Assembly: GCA_018384835.1 (NCBI GenBank)
Contig: JAHAYB010000324.1
Span: 1 to 16,085 of the forward strand
Direction of reading: 5' to 3'
Origin: Comamonas sp.
GTDB taxonomy: Bacteria > Pseudomonadota > Gammaproteobacteria > Burkholderiales > Burkholderiaceae_C
Length of the DNA stretch: 16,085 bases
Shown in pieces: positions 9,062-16,085 of this stretch. Numbering within the stretch: position 1 is the first letter of the stretch; every line of letters starts with the position of its first letter. Position numbers and translations under genes: made by a program. The notes below the pieces were generated by a model. That model was not told the origin of the DNA. It saw only the letters and a program-made list of their open reading frames with translations, and made no database searches.

Positions 9062-10756
9062 ATGACTGATATCCGCCGCACCATCTTGTGGGTGGTTTTT
9101 GCCTTCTCCCTGATCATGCTGTGGGACAAGTGGCAAATCCACAATGGCAACGCTGCCACCTTCTTCCCCAGCCCTGCCCAGCAGCAAAGCGCAGAGGCAG
9201 CAGCTACTGCGCCCGATGGCTCTGTGCCCACTGCCTTGGCAGGCAGCGCAGGCCAGCCCCCTGGCGAAGTGCCCGCCCAAGCGGCCGCCGCCGCAAGTGA
9301 AAAAATCACCATCACCACCGATGTGCTGCGCGTAGAAGTGGATACCCAAGGCGGTAACGTGGTGCAAACCGAGCTGCTGCAATACCGCGCTGACCGCGAT
9401 AGCGCTGAACCCGTGGTGCTACTGCAAGACAACCCCCAGCACAGCTATGTGGCGCAGACCGGCCTGATTGGCGGCAACTACCCCACCCACAAAACCCTGC
9501 TGCACGCCCAGCCCGGCGAGCGCAACCTGCCAGAGGGGCAAGACAGCCTGACCCTGCGCCTGGAGTCGCCCGAGATGGACGGCATCCAACTGGTCAAAAC
9601 CCTGACCTTTAAGCGCGGCGCTTATGACATCGACGTGCAGCACGAGGTGCATAACCGCAGCGGCCAAAGCGTCAGCCCCCAGGTGTATCTGCAACTGCTG
9701 CGCGACAACCAGCCTGTGGATGGCGGCACGGCCTTCTATTCCACCTTCACCGGCCCGGCCTTCTATACCGAAGCCAAGAAGTACCAAAAAGTGGAATTCA
9801 AAGACCTGGACAAAGGCAAGGCCGACTTTGAAAAACAGGCCGACAACGGCTACGTCGCCATGGTGCAGCATTACTTTGCCAGCGCCTGGCTGCTGGGCGA
9901 AGGCATTGAGCGCGAGAACTTCGCCCGCAAGGTGGATAACCAGTTCTACAGCGCTGGCCTGATTACCCAACTGGGCGCGATTGCCCCCGGTGCCAGCAAA
10001 ACCCTGGATGCCCGCCTGTTTGCCGGCCCGCAACTGGAAAAGAGCATGGAATCGCTCACCCCTGGGCTGGAGCTGGTTAAGGACTACGGCATGTTCACCA
10101 TCCTGGCCAAGCCGCTGTACTGGCTGCTGGACAAAATCCACAGCGTACTGGGCAACTGGGGCTGGTCGATTGTCGGGCTGGTGCTGCTGCTGAAAATCGC
10201 CTTCTACTGGCTCAACGCCAAGGCTTACGCCAGCATGGCCAAGATGAAGGCCATCAACCCCCGCGTGCAGGAAATGCGCGAGCGCCTCAAAGGCAACCCT
10301 CAGCAGATGCAGCAAGAGATGATGCGCATCTACCGCGAGGAAAAAGTCAACCCCATGGGCGGCTGCCTGCCCATCATGATTCAGATTCCCGTGTTTATTG
10401 CCCTGTACTGGGTGCTGCTGTCCAGCGTGGAAATTCGCCATGCGCCCTGGATTGGCTGGGTGACTGACCTATCGGCCAAAGACCCGCTGTTCATCCTGCC
10501 GGTTCTGATGGGGCTGTCCTCGCTGCTGCAAACTGCGCTCAACCCCCTGCCGCCCGACCCCATGCAGGCCAAGCTGATGTGGATCATGCCCATCATGTTC
10601 AGCTTCATGTTCTTCATGTTCCCCGCTGGGCTGGTGCTGTACTGGCTGACGAACAACATCTTGTCGATTGCCCAGCAATGGGTCATCAACGTGCGCATGG
10701 GTGTGCCGCCGCAGTTCAACCACCCCTTCAAGAAAGTGGCTGAGGCGAAGAAGTAA
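9062..10756 (+). CDS. yidC: Membrane protein insertase YidC
   Basis: YidC inserts and folds inner-membrane proteins, alone or with SecYEG. The 564-residue length is typical for proteobacteria. An N-terminal membrane anchor (ILWVVFAFSLIMLWDKW, about 8-24) is followed by an Ala/Pro-rich linker and the large periplasmic beta domain (about 70-335). The conserved insertase core starts near 355. It includes YWLNAKAYASMAKMKAINP, EEKVNPMGGCLPIMIQIPVF and FMFPAGLVLYWLTNNILSI. Lys378 aligns with E. coli Arg366, the positive residue of the membrane groove, a conservative change. The ATG is 9 bases after the yidD stop, with only a weak ribosome site. mnmE follows after 9 bases. Confidence 0.98.
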   Translation: MTDIRRTILWVVFAFSLIMLWDKWQIHNGNAATFFPSPAQQQSAEAAATAPDGSVPTALAGSAGQPPGEVPAQAAAAASEKITITTDVLRVEVDTQGGNVVQTELLQYRADRDSAEPVVLLQDNPQHSYVAQTGLIGGNYPTHKTLLHAQPGERNLPEGQDSLTLRLESPEMDGIQLVKTLTFKRGAYDIDVQHEVHNRSGQSVSPQVYLQLLRDNQPVDGGTAFYSTFTGPAFYTEAKKYQKVEFKDLDKGKADFEKQADNGYVAMVQHYFASAWLLGEGIERENFARKVDNQFYSAGLITQLGAIAPGASKTLDARLFAGPQLEKSMESLTPGLELVKDYGMFTILAKPLYWLLDKIHSVLGNWGWSIVGLVLLLKIAFYWLNAKAYASMAKMKAINPRVQEMRERLKGNPQQMQQEMMRIYREEKVNPMGGCLPIMIQIPVFIALYWVLLSSVEIRHAPWIGWVTDLSAKDPLFILPVLMGLSSLLQTALNPLPPDPMQAKLMWIMPIMFSFMFFMFPAGLVLYWLTNNILSIAQQWVINVRMGVPPQFNHPFKKVAEAKK

Positions 10757-10765
10757 AAGCCCGCC

Positions 10766-12280
10766 ATGCTCGCCCGCCACCACGACCCAATCGCCGCTAT
10801 TGCCACCGCCCCAGGCCGGGGCGCGGTTGGCATTGTGCGCATCTCTGGCCAACAGATTGCCCCGCTGGTGCAGCAGTTGCTGGGGCGCGACCTGAAGCCG
10901 CGCCAGGCGCATTACCTGCCATTTCCCGATGCCCAAGGCCAGCCCATTGACCACGGCCTGGCGCTGTTCTTCCCCGCCCCCCACAGCTACACCGGCGAGG
11001 ATGTGCTGGAGCTGCAAGCCCACGGCGGCCCCGTGGTGCTGCAACTGCTGCTAGAGCGCTGCCTGCAAGCCGCCAGCCAGCCCCTGCCGGATACGCCCAA
11101 CGCCCCCACCCTGCCCCGCCTGCGCTTGGCCGAGCCGGGGGAGTTCACCGAACGCGCTTTCTTGAACGACAAAATCGACCTGGCGCAAGCTGAGGCCATT
11201 GCCGACCTGATTGATGCCAGCACCGCCGCCGCCGCCCGCAGTGCCAGCCGCTCCCTGTCCGGCGAGTTCTCGCGTGAAATTGGCGAGCTGCGCGAGGCGC
11301 TGATTCACCTGCGCATGTTGGTAGAAGCTACGCTGGATTTTCCCGAGGAGGAAATCGACTTTCTGCAAAAAGCCGATGCCTGGGGTCAGCTTGCCAGCCT
11401 GCAGGACCAGCTAGGCCAAGTCCTGGCACGCACTCAACAGGGCGCATTGCTGCGCGAAGGCATTCAGGTGGTGATTGCTGGCCAGCCCAACGCGGGCAAA
11501 AGCTCGCTGCTCAACGCCCTGGCTGGGGCAGAGTTAGCCATCGTCACCCCCATTGCCGGCACCACCCGCGACAAGGTGCAGGAAACCATCCAGATTGACG
11601 GTGTGCCCCTGCACGTCATCGACACCGCCGGCCTGCGCGAAAGCAGTGATGAGGTGGAGCGCATTGGCATCGCACGCGCCTGGGAGGAAATCCGCCGCGC
11701 TGATGCCGTGCTCTTCCTGCACGACCTGACCCGCCAAGACGATGCTGCCTATCAAGCCGCTGATGCCGCTATTGCCCAGGACTTGAGTAGCAGCCTGCCC
11801 GCCCAAGTGCCCGTGCTGCATATCTGGAACAAGGCCGATGCGGTCGCTCCCCAAGCCGCCCCTCCAGTAGAGGCGAACCCTGAGCACATTCAAGGCGAGG
11901 TGTCTGAGCACAGTCAAAGTGCCGTTCCTGAGCACAGTCAAAGCGCGGTTCCTGAGCGTAGTCGAAGGAACGGCCTGCTGCTATCCGCCAAACAAGGCCA
12001 GGGGCTGGAAGCCCTACGCCAGCGCCTGCTGGAAGTGGCCGGCTGGCAATCTGCTGCCGAAGGCTTATACATCGCCCGCGCCCGCCATGTCGAAGCCCTG
12101 CAAGCCTGCGGCGCACACCTGGGCGAAGCACAAGAGCAGCTCAACGCCCCCAGCCCCATGCTGGACCTGCTGGCCGAAGAGCTGCGTCTGGCACAAAACC
12201 AGTTGGGGGCAATCACCGGGGAATTCAGCGCGGACGACTTGCTGGGGGTGATTTTTTCTAGTTTTTGTATTGGCAAGTAA
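10766..12280 (+). CDS. mnmE: tRNA modification GTPase MnmE
   Basis: MnmE works with MnmG to make the 5-aminomethyl-type modification of wobble uridine 34 in certain tRNAs. The protein has 504 residues; E. coli MnmE has 454. The N-terminal folate-binding domain starts [22 protein letters not shown] and includes [20 protein letters not shown]. The G domain, inserted in a helical domain, shows G1 GQPNAGKSS (from 239), G2 GTTRD, G3 DTAGL and G4 NKAD (355-358). The C-terminus is the catalytic CIGK (501-504). All key motifs are present. Between NKAD and the SAK motif (about 407) lies an insert of roughly 30-40 residues containing four 8-residue repeats (372-403), which explains much of the extra length. 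The start is 9 bases after the yidC stop. Confidence 0.97.
   Translation: MLARHHDPIAAIATAPGRGAVGIVRISGQQIAPLVQQLLGRDLKPRQAHYLPFPDAQGQPIDHGLALFFPAPHSYTGEDVLELQAHGGPVVLQLLLERCLQAASQPLPDTPNAPTLPRLRLAEPGEFTERAFLNDKIDLAQAEAIADLIDASTAAAARSASRSLSGEFSREIGELREALIHLRMLVEATLDFPEEEIDFLQKADAWGQLASLQDQLGQVLARTQQGALLREGIQVVIAGQPNAGKSSLLNALAGAELAIVTPIAGTTRDKVQETIQIDGVPLHVIDTAGLRESSDEVERIGIARAWEEIRRADAVLFLHDLTRQDDAAYQAADAAIAQDLSSSLPAQVPVLHIWNKADAVAPQAAPPVEANPEHIQGEVSEHSQSAVPEHSQSAVPERSRRNGLLLSAKQGQGLEALRQRLLEVAGWQSAAEGLYIARARHVEALQACGAHLGEAQEQLNAPSPMLDLLAEELRLAQNQLGAITGEFSADDLLGVIFSSFCIGK
11879..11974 (+). repeat. Four 24-bp tandem units inside mnmE, REP-like
   Basis: Units start at 11879, 11903, 11927 and 11951, with exact 24-base spacing. 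They encode [24 protein letters not shown] and PERSRRNG. The last unit makes a palindrome with GTTCCT (11948-11953) and AGGAAC (11966-11971) around a GAGCGTAGTCGA core. The opposite strand in one frame reads repeated FDYAQ/FDCAQ. From memory, such CCTGAGCxxAGTCGAAGG elements are dispersed in many environmental bacterial genomes. The array keeps the mnmE frame. Confidence 0.85.
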
Positions 12281-12297
12281 AACAGGGCAGTCAGTTA

Positions 12298-12350
12298 AGC
12301 TGCTGATGGATGGTTTTCCTAGCTGGGAACAAAAGCTATCACAAGCAGCT
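12298..12350. other. Nested inverted repeats in the mnmE-gshA gap
   Basis: The outer arms are AGCTGCT (12298-12304) and AGCAGCT (12344-12350). Inner arms TAGCT (12320-12324) and AGCTA (12334-12338) enclose a 9-base loop. No T-run follows. The arms are short and far apart, so this could be chance. I see no convincing gshA promoter in the 117-base gap; TTGACG at 12366 lacks a -10 and TACAAT at 12361 lacks a good -35. Confidence 0.25.
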
Positions 12351-12397
12351 CTACTATTCTTACAATTGACGCTTACTGTCTTACCTAAAGGGCACGC

Positions 12398-13711
12398 ATG
12401 GTTCCGCACCTTATTACGGCCTTGACTGGCCCCATCAACGAGCTTGAGCAGCGCATTATTGACTCCATGCCAGCAATTGAGCGCTGGTTTCGCCTAGAGT
12501 GGATGGAGCATACGCCGCTGTTTTATTCCTCGGTGGATATCCGCAACTCGGGCTTTAAGCTCGCTCCTGTGGATACCAATCTGTTTCCTAGCGGCTGGAA
12601 TAACCTGACACGCGAAATGCTGCCTCTGGCCGTGCAAGCCTCAATGGCGGCGGTAGAAAAAATCTGCCCCGAGGCGCGTAACCTGCTCATCATTCCGGAA
12701 AACGATAACCGCACCCCCTCCTACCTGGCCAGCTTGGCGCAGTTGCAAGAAATTTTCAAAATGGCGGGCTTGAATGTGCGCCTAGGCTCCATCAGCCCCA
12801 ATGTGAAGAAGGCCACTGAAATCAAGCTGCCCCAAGGCGGCTCGGTATTGTTGGAGCCGGTGGTGCGCACCAAGCGCCGCCTGGGGCTAAAGTATTTCGA
12901 CCCCTGCACCATCTTGCTCAACAACGACTTGTCTGCTGGTGTGCCCGGTATTTTGGAAGAGCTGCATGAGCAATACCTGATGCCACCACCCCACGCGGGC
13001 TGGAAGGTGCGCCGCAAAAGCCGCCACTTTCAAAGCTATGAAGAGGTGGCCAAGCGCTTTGGCAAGATGCTGGGCATTGACCACTGGCTGATTCATCCCT
13101 TGTGCGCCAAGGTGGAGGCGGTGGACTTTAGCCAAGCGGCGGGCGTAGAGCCTTTGGCCGCCCAGGTGGATGCGCTGCTGGTGAAGGTGCGGCGCAAGTA
13201 CAAGGAGTACGGCATTAAGGAAAAGCCCTTCGTTATGGTCAAGGCCGACAATGGCACCCATGGCCAGGGCGTGATGACGATACGCGACAGCAAAGAGCTA
13301 CGCGCCCTGTGGGAGGGGGCGGGCGAGCGCTGTGGCTTTATCCGCGCCGATATGGACGCGGCGCAAAAAGCCTGCGGCGTGGATGTCATCATCCAAGAAG
13401 GGGTGAAAACTTCTGAGCGTATGCACGATGCGGTGGCCGAACCGGTGGTTTACACCCTCGACCGCTATGTGGTGGGCGGCTTTTACCGGATGCACCCCGA
13501 GCGTGGCGCGGATGAGAATTTGAATGCCCCCGGCTCTAGCTATGTGCCCCTGGCCTTTGCCCATAGTGCGCAGATGCCCCAGCAGGGGGTCAGCCCTGGC
13601 GCAAGTGCGCCCAATCGCTTCTATATGTATGGGGTGATTGGCCGCCTGGCTATGCTGGCCGCCAGCTACGAACTGGAAGCCACCGACCCTGATGCCGAGG
13701 TGTATGACTAA
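12398..13711 (+). CDS. gshA: Glutamate-cysteine ligase (GshA, Acidithiobacillus/beta-proteobacterial type)
   Basis: GshA makes gamma-glutamylcysteine from glutamate, cysteine and ATP, the first and usually limiting step of glutathione synthesis in the cytoplasm. The protein has 437 residues. It matches the compact GshA family first defined from Acidithiobacillus ferrooxidans (TIGR02049), not the E. coli-type enzyme. Visible blocks are SGFKLAPVDTNLFPSGWNNL (51-70), IPENDNRTPSYL (99-110), VKADNGTHGQGVMTI (281-295) and YVVGGFYRMHPERGADENLN (357-376). AAAGGG lies 5 bases before the ATG. The second-step gene gshB lies downstream on the same strand, after one transporter gene. Confidence 0.92.
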   Translation: MVPHLITALTGPINELEQRIIDSMPAIERWFRLEWMEHTPLFYSSVDIRNSGFKLAPVDTNLFPSGWNNLTREMLPLAVQASMAAVEKICPEARNLLIIPENDNRTPSYLASLAQLQEIFKMAGLNVRLGSISPNVKKATEIKLPQGGSVLLEPVVRTKRRLGLKYFDPCTILLNNDLSAGVPGILEELHEQYLMPPPHAGWKVRRKSRHFQSYEEVAKRFGKMLGIDHWLIHPLCAKVEAVDFSQAAGVEPLAAQVDALLVKVRRKYKEYGIKEKPFVMVKADNGTHGQGVMTIRDSKELRALWEGAGERCGFIRADMDAAQKACGVDVIIQEGVKTSERMHDAVAEPVVYTLDRYVVGGFYRMHPERGADENLNAPGSSYVPLAFAHSAQMPQQGVSPGASAPNRFYMYGVIGRLAMLAASYELEATDPDAEVYD

Positions 13712-13759
13712 GCACCGCCTATCCCCCAGCACTAGCCAGAAAAGCCCAGCCCTGCGGCG

Positions 13760-14944
13760 GTGAGCGTGTCTTTTTTTCGAGATGTCAGCCTCTCTGCAGC
13801 GGTGGCCGGGCTGGTGGCTGTGCTGGTGGGCTTTACCAGCTCGATTGCGCTGGTGTTTCAGGCCGCCCAGGCGTTTGGTGCAACGCCTGCGCAAACGACT
13901 TCCTGGGTGCTGGCCTTGAGTTGGGGTGTGGGGCTGTGCTGCATCCTGCCCTCTTTGCGTTGGCGTATGCCGGTCATGGTGGCTTGGTCCACTCCGGGGG
14001 CGGCGGTGTTGGCCGCCGGTGGGGCGGCTGGCGGCTTCTCGATGGCGGATGCGGTGGGGGCTTTTATCGGCTGCGCCTTGCTCATCATGCTCAGTGGCTG
14101 GTCGGGTGTTTTTGAGCGCTTGATGGCGCGTATCCCTGTGGCGCTGGCTTCGGCCTTGCTGGCTGGGGTGCTAGCCAAGTTTGGCTTGGATGCGATTGCG
14201 GCTACGCCCGCTGCTTGGCAGATGGTGCTGCCCATGCTATTGGCTTACGTGTTAGCCAAGCAATTGTGGGCGCGTTATGCCGTGGTGCTGACTTTGCTAG
14301 TCGGTCTGGTGGCGGCTTTCAGCATGGGGCAGTTGCAGGCGCAGCAGTTGCGCTGGGCATGGGCTGTGCCGCAGTGGACAAGCCCGGTTTTTAGCTGGCA
14401 GGCGTTTGTGAGTTTGGCGCTACCCTTGTTTGTGGTGACGATGGCTTCGCAAAATCTGCCAGGGGTGATGGTGATGCAGGCAGCAGGCTATCGGCCAGCG
14501 GTATCGCGCTTGGTGGGGTGGACGGGGGTGGCAACGCTGCTACTGGCTCCGTTTGGCGGCTATGCGTTTAATTTTGCAGCGATTACCGCAGCTATCTGTA
14601 CTGGGCAAGAGGCGCATCCCGACCCCAGTAAGCGCTACGCCGCCGCCGTGGTGTGTGGCTTGGTTTATTTATTTGTTGGCTTGGGTGCAGCCGTGGTAAC
14701 AGGTTTGTTGCTGGCTGTGCCCCAGGCATTGGTGCTGGCGATTGCGGCGTTGGCGTTGCTCTCTAGTATTGGCAATGGCCTGGCGGTGGCGCTGGCCGAT
14801 GAGCCGCACCGTGAGGCGGCGCTCATCACCTTTCTAGTGACTTTGAGCGGCGTAGTCGTGGCCGGCGTGGGCGCAGCGTTTTGGGGTGTGGTGGCGGGTG
14901 GCTCTGTATTAGGGCTGCAACGCTGGCTAGAGGCACGCCGATAA
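13760..14944 (+). CDS. BenE-family (benzoate/H+ symporter-like) transporter
   Basis: This 394-residue protein is almost wholly hydrophobic, with about 11-12 membrane segments. It matches the BenE family, whose characterised members import benzoate with protons. Typical stretches are LVAVLVGFTSSIALVFQAAQ, VAWSTPGAAVL (with the conserved STPGAA), ASQNLPGVMVMQAAGY and APFGGYAFNFAAITAAICTG. The start is GTG at 13760, with a second in-frame GTG at 13766; neither has a good ribosome site. No benzoate catabolic genes are nearby. It sits 48 bases after gshA and 45 bases before gshB, so transport of a glutathione-related or other compound cannot be excluded. Family assignment is firm; substrate is unknown. 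Confidence 0.9.
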   Translation: MSVSFFRDVSLSAAVAGLVAVLVGFTSSIALVFQAAQAFGATPAQTTSWVLALSWGVGLCCILPSLRWRMPVMVAWSTPGAAVLAAGGAAGGFSMADAVGAFIGCALLIMLSGWSGVFERLMARIPVALASALLAGVLAKFGLDAIAATPAAWQMVLPMLLAYVLAKQLWARYAVVLTLLVGLVAAFSMGQLQAQQLRWAWAVPQWTSPVFSWQAFVSLALPLFVVTMASQNLPGVMVMQAAGYRPAVSRLVGWTGVATLLLAPFGGYAFNFAAITAAICTGQEAHPDPSKRYAAAVVCGLVYLFVGLGAAVVTGLLLAVPQALVLAIAALALLSSIGNGLAVALADEPHREAALITFLVTLSGVVVAGVGAAFWGVVAGGSVLGLQRWLEARR

Positions 14945-14956
14945 TGGCGCTAGATT

Positions 14957-14971
14957 GCTGCACTGTGCAGC
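14957..14971. promoter_or_regulatory. 15-bp palindrome upstream of gshB
   Basis: GCTGCAC (14957-14963) and GTGCAGC (14965-14971) are perfect inverted arms around a single T. It lies between the BenE-family stop and the gshB ribosome site, 18 bases before the start codon. It could be a protein-binding site or a short RNA hairpin (6-bp stem, CTG loop) next to the ribosome site. Confidence 0.4.
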
Positions 14972-14989
14972 GCAAGCAAGGATGTTCTG

Positions 14990-15946
14990 ATGCAACTACT
15001 GTTCATCGCTGACCCGCTGGGCAGCTTCAATACCAAAAAAGACACCACCTTCGCCATGATGCGCGAGGCGCAGCGCCGAGGCCACCACATCTTCGCCACC
15101 GAGCCGCAGTGGCTGCAATGGAGGAGCGGCGGCAAGGTGGAAGCCAAAGTCTTCGCCATCCAGCTCAATGACGAAGGCGAAGCAGATACCTGGTTTACGG
15201 TGCAGGCCACAGAGCAGCGCTGCTTGGCAGACTTTGGCGCGGTACTGATGCGTAAAGACCCGCCCTTTGATAGCGAGTACTTCTACGCCACGCACCTGCT
15301 CTCTCAAGCTGAGCGTGAAGGCGCAAAAGTCTTCAACAGCCCAGCGGCTTTGCGTGAGCATCCTGAGAAGCTGGCAGTCATGGAGTTTCCCGACCTGGTT
15401 GGCCCCACCCTGGTGAGCCGAGACCCGCAGGCCATCCGAGCGTTTCATGCCGAGCATCAAGACATCATCCTGAAGCCTTTGGATGGTATGGGCGGCATGG
15501 GCATCTTCCGTGTCGGGGCAGATGGTATGAATCTAGGCTCTATCATCGAAACCCTGAACCAAGGCGGCAGCACCAGCGTGATGGTGCAAAAATTCCTCCC
15601 GGCGATTGCCCAGGGTGATAAGCGAGTGCTCATTATTGGTGGCAAGCCCGTTCCTTATAGCTTGGCACGTATCCCACAAGGCAACGAAGTGCGTGGCAAT
15701 CTGGCCGCTGGTGGGAAGGGTGTGGCACAGCCGCTAAGTAGTAGTGACTGGGCGCTGGCAGAAAAAGTCGGCTCGGTACTGGCTCCCAGAGGGTTGCTAT
15801 TGATTGGACTGGATGTGATTGGCGAGCATGTGACGGAAATCAACGTCACCAGCCCCACTTGCTTCCAAGAGATACAGCAGCAAATGGGCTGTGATGTGGC
15901 CGCCTTGTTTGTAGATGCGCTAGAGCAGGCCGTAGGTGCAGCCTAG
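14990..15946 (+). CDS. gshB: Glutathione synthase
   Basis: GshB joins gamma-glutamylcysteine and glycine using ATP, the second step of glutathione synthesis. The 318 residues match the family length (E. coli 316). The N-terminus MQLLFIADPLGSFNTKKDTT is diagnostic. Also visible are VLMRKDPPFDSEYFYAT (85-101), NSPAALREHPEKL (116-128) and the ATP-grasp glycine loop LKPLDGMGGMGIFRV (161-175). Further on are ARIPQGNEVRGNLAAGG (226-242) and EINVTSPTCFQE (273-284). AAGGA lies 7 bases before the ATG. It is on the same strand as gshA but separated from it by the BenE-family gene, so all three may form one operon, with possible internal control at the palindrome upstream. Confidence 0.98.
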   Translation: MQLLFIADPLGSFNTKKDTTFAMMREAQRRGHHIFATEPQWLQWRSGGKVEAKVFAIQLNDEGEADTWFTVQATEQRCLADFGAVLMRKDPPFDSEYFYATHLLSQAEREGAKVFNSPAALREHPEKLAVMEFPDLVGPTLVSRDPQAIRAFHAEHQDIILKPLDGMGGMGIFRVGADGMNLGSIIETLNQGGSTSVMVQKFLPAIAQGDKRVLIIGGKPVPYSLARIPQGNEVRGNLAAGGKGVAQPLSSSDWALAEKVGSVLAPRGLLLIGLDVIGEHVTEINVTSPTCFQEIQQQMGCDVAALFVDALEQAVGAA

Positions 15947-15970
15947 AACCTAGAAGAGAGAAGCTAGGGC

Positions 15971-15995
15971 AGCCAAGAAGGCTCAAAACTTTTTT
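15971..15995 (+). terminator. Candidate weak terminator after gshB
   Basis: AGCC (15971-15974) and GGCT (15980-15983) form a 4-bp stem with loop AAGAA. Six T residues follow at 15990-15995 after a 6-base gap. A second possible stem just before it is CCTAG (15949-15953) with CTAGG (15964-15968). The short stem and the gap before the T-run make this tentative. Confidence 0.35.
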
Positions 15996-16085
15996 CATCT
16001 TTTCCGTTTTTGGTTGTAGAACTTAGTCTATACTTCGCAGCTTCGCTTCACAGCGCTCTTGCAGATTGGTCTTTTGGCTGGTTAT

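Noticed and set aside
9419..10441. Long 340-codon open frame antisense to yidC
   Set aside because: It is a shadow of a GC-rich gene; the His/Gln/Ala/Gly-rich translation has no domain and yidC explains the region fully.
11769..12131. Minus-strand open frame with repeated FDYAQ/FDCAQ peptides over the mnmE repeat
   Set aside because: This is the reverse translation of the 24-bp repeat, not a gene; mnmE is intact on the other strand.
16029..16034. TATACT as a -10 element near the right edge
   Set aside because: The matching -35 position is only T-rich with no TTGACA-like hexamer, and the downstream gene lies outside the window.

Overview
The window is a housekeeping region around dnaA in a GC-rich proteobacterium. 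It most likely comes from the Burkholderiales, and Comamonadaceae is my best guess. Reasons: dnaA-dnaN-gyrB run together with no recF; GshA is the Acidithiobacillus-type glutamate-cysteine ligase common in beta-proteobacteria; and rpmH-rnpA-yidD-yidC-mnmE diverges from dnaA. Taxonomy is inferred from gene content and protein resemblance, not from a search.

Left arm, bases 1-2256. The first 129 codons of uvrA read leftward off the window edge. They diverge from a 12-helix MFS transporter, which is followed by the small zinc-ribbon protein PhnA/YjdM. phnA converges on gyrB across 25 bases, and an 11-bp imperfect hairpin sits at the junction.

Replication block, minus strand, 2257-7707. It reads dnaA, dnaN, gyrB in transcription order. 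The dnaN-gyrB gap holds five tandem heptamers directly after the dnaN stop codon.

The dnaA-rpmH gap, 7708-8024, has two perfect DnaA boxes in opposite orientation, an AT-rich stretch and a strong sigma-70-type promoter firing into rpmH. It is the best oriC candidate here, although two boxes are few and local GC skew does not support it. The predicted rpmH mRNA begins with a 10-bp hairpin.

Ribosome, RNase P, membrane-insertion and tRNA-modification block, plus strand, 8025-12280. rpmH, rnpA, yidD, yidC and mnmE are tightly packed and probably co-transcribed. The most unusual coding feature is in mnmE: four in-frame 24-bp units, resembling a dispersed REP-like palindrome, inserted in the GTPase domain between the NKAD and SAK motifs.

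Glutathione block, plus strand, 12398-15946. gshA and gshB encode the two steps of glutathione synthesis, and a BenE-family transporter gene lies between them. A weak terminator follows gshB.

I see no tRNA, rRNA, CRISPR array, insertion sequence, prophage or defence genes. No wholly new multi-gene system is evident. The novelty lies in small repeats, hairpins and gene placement.
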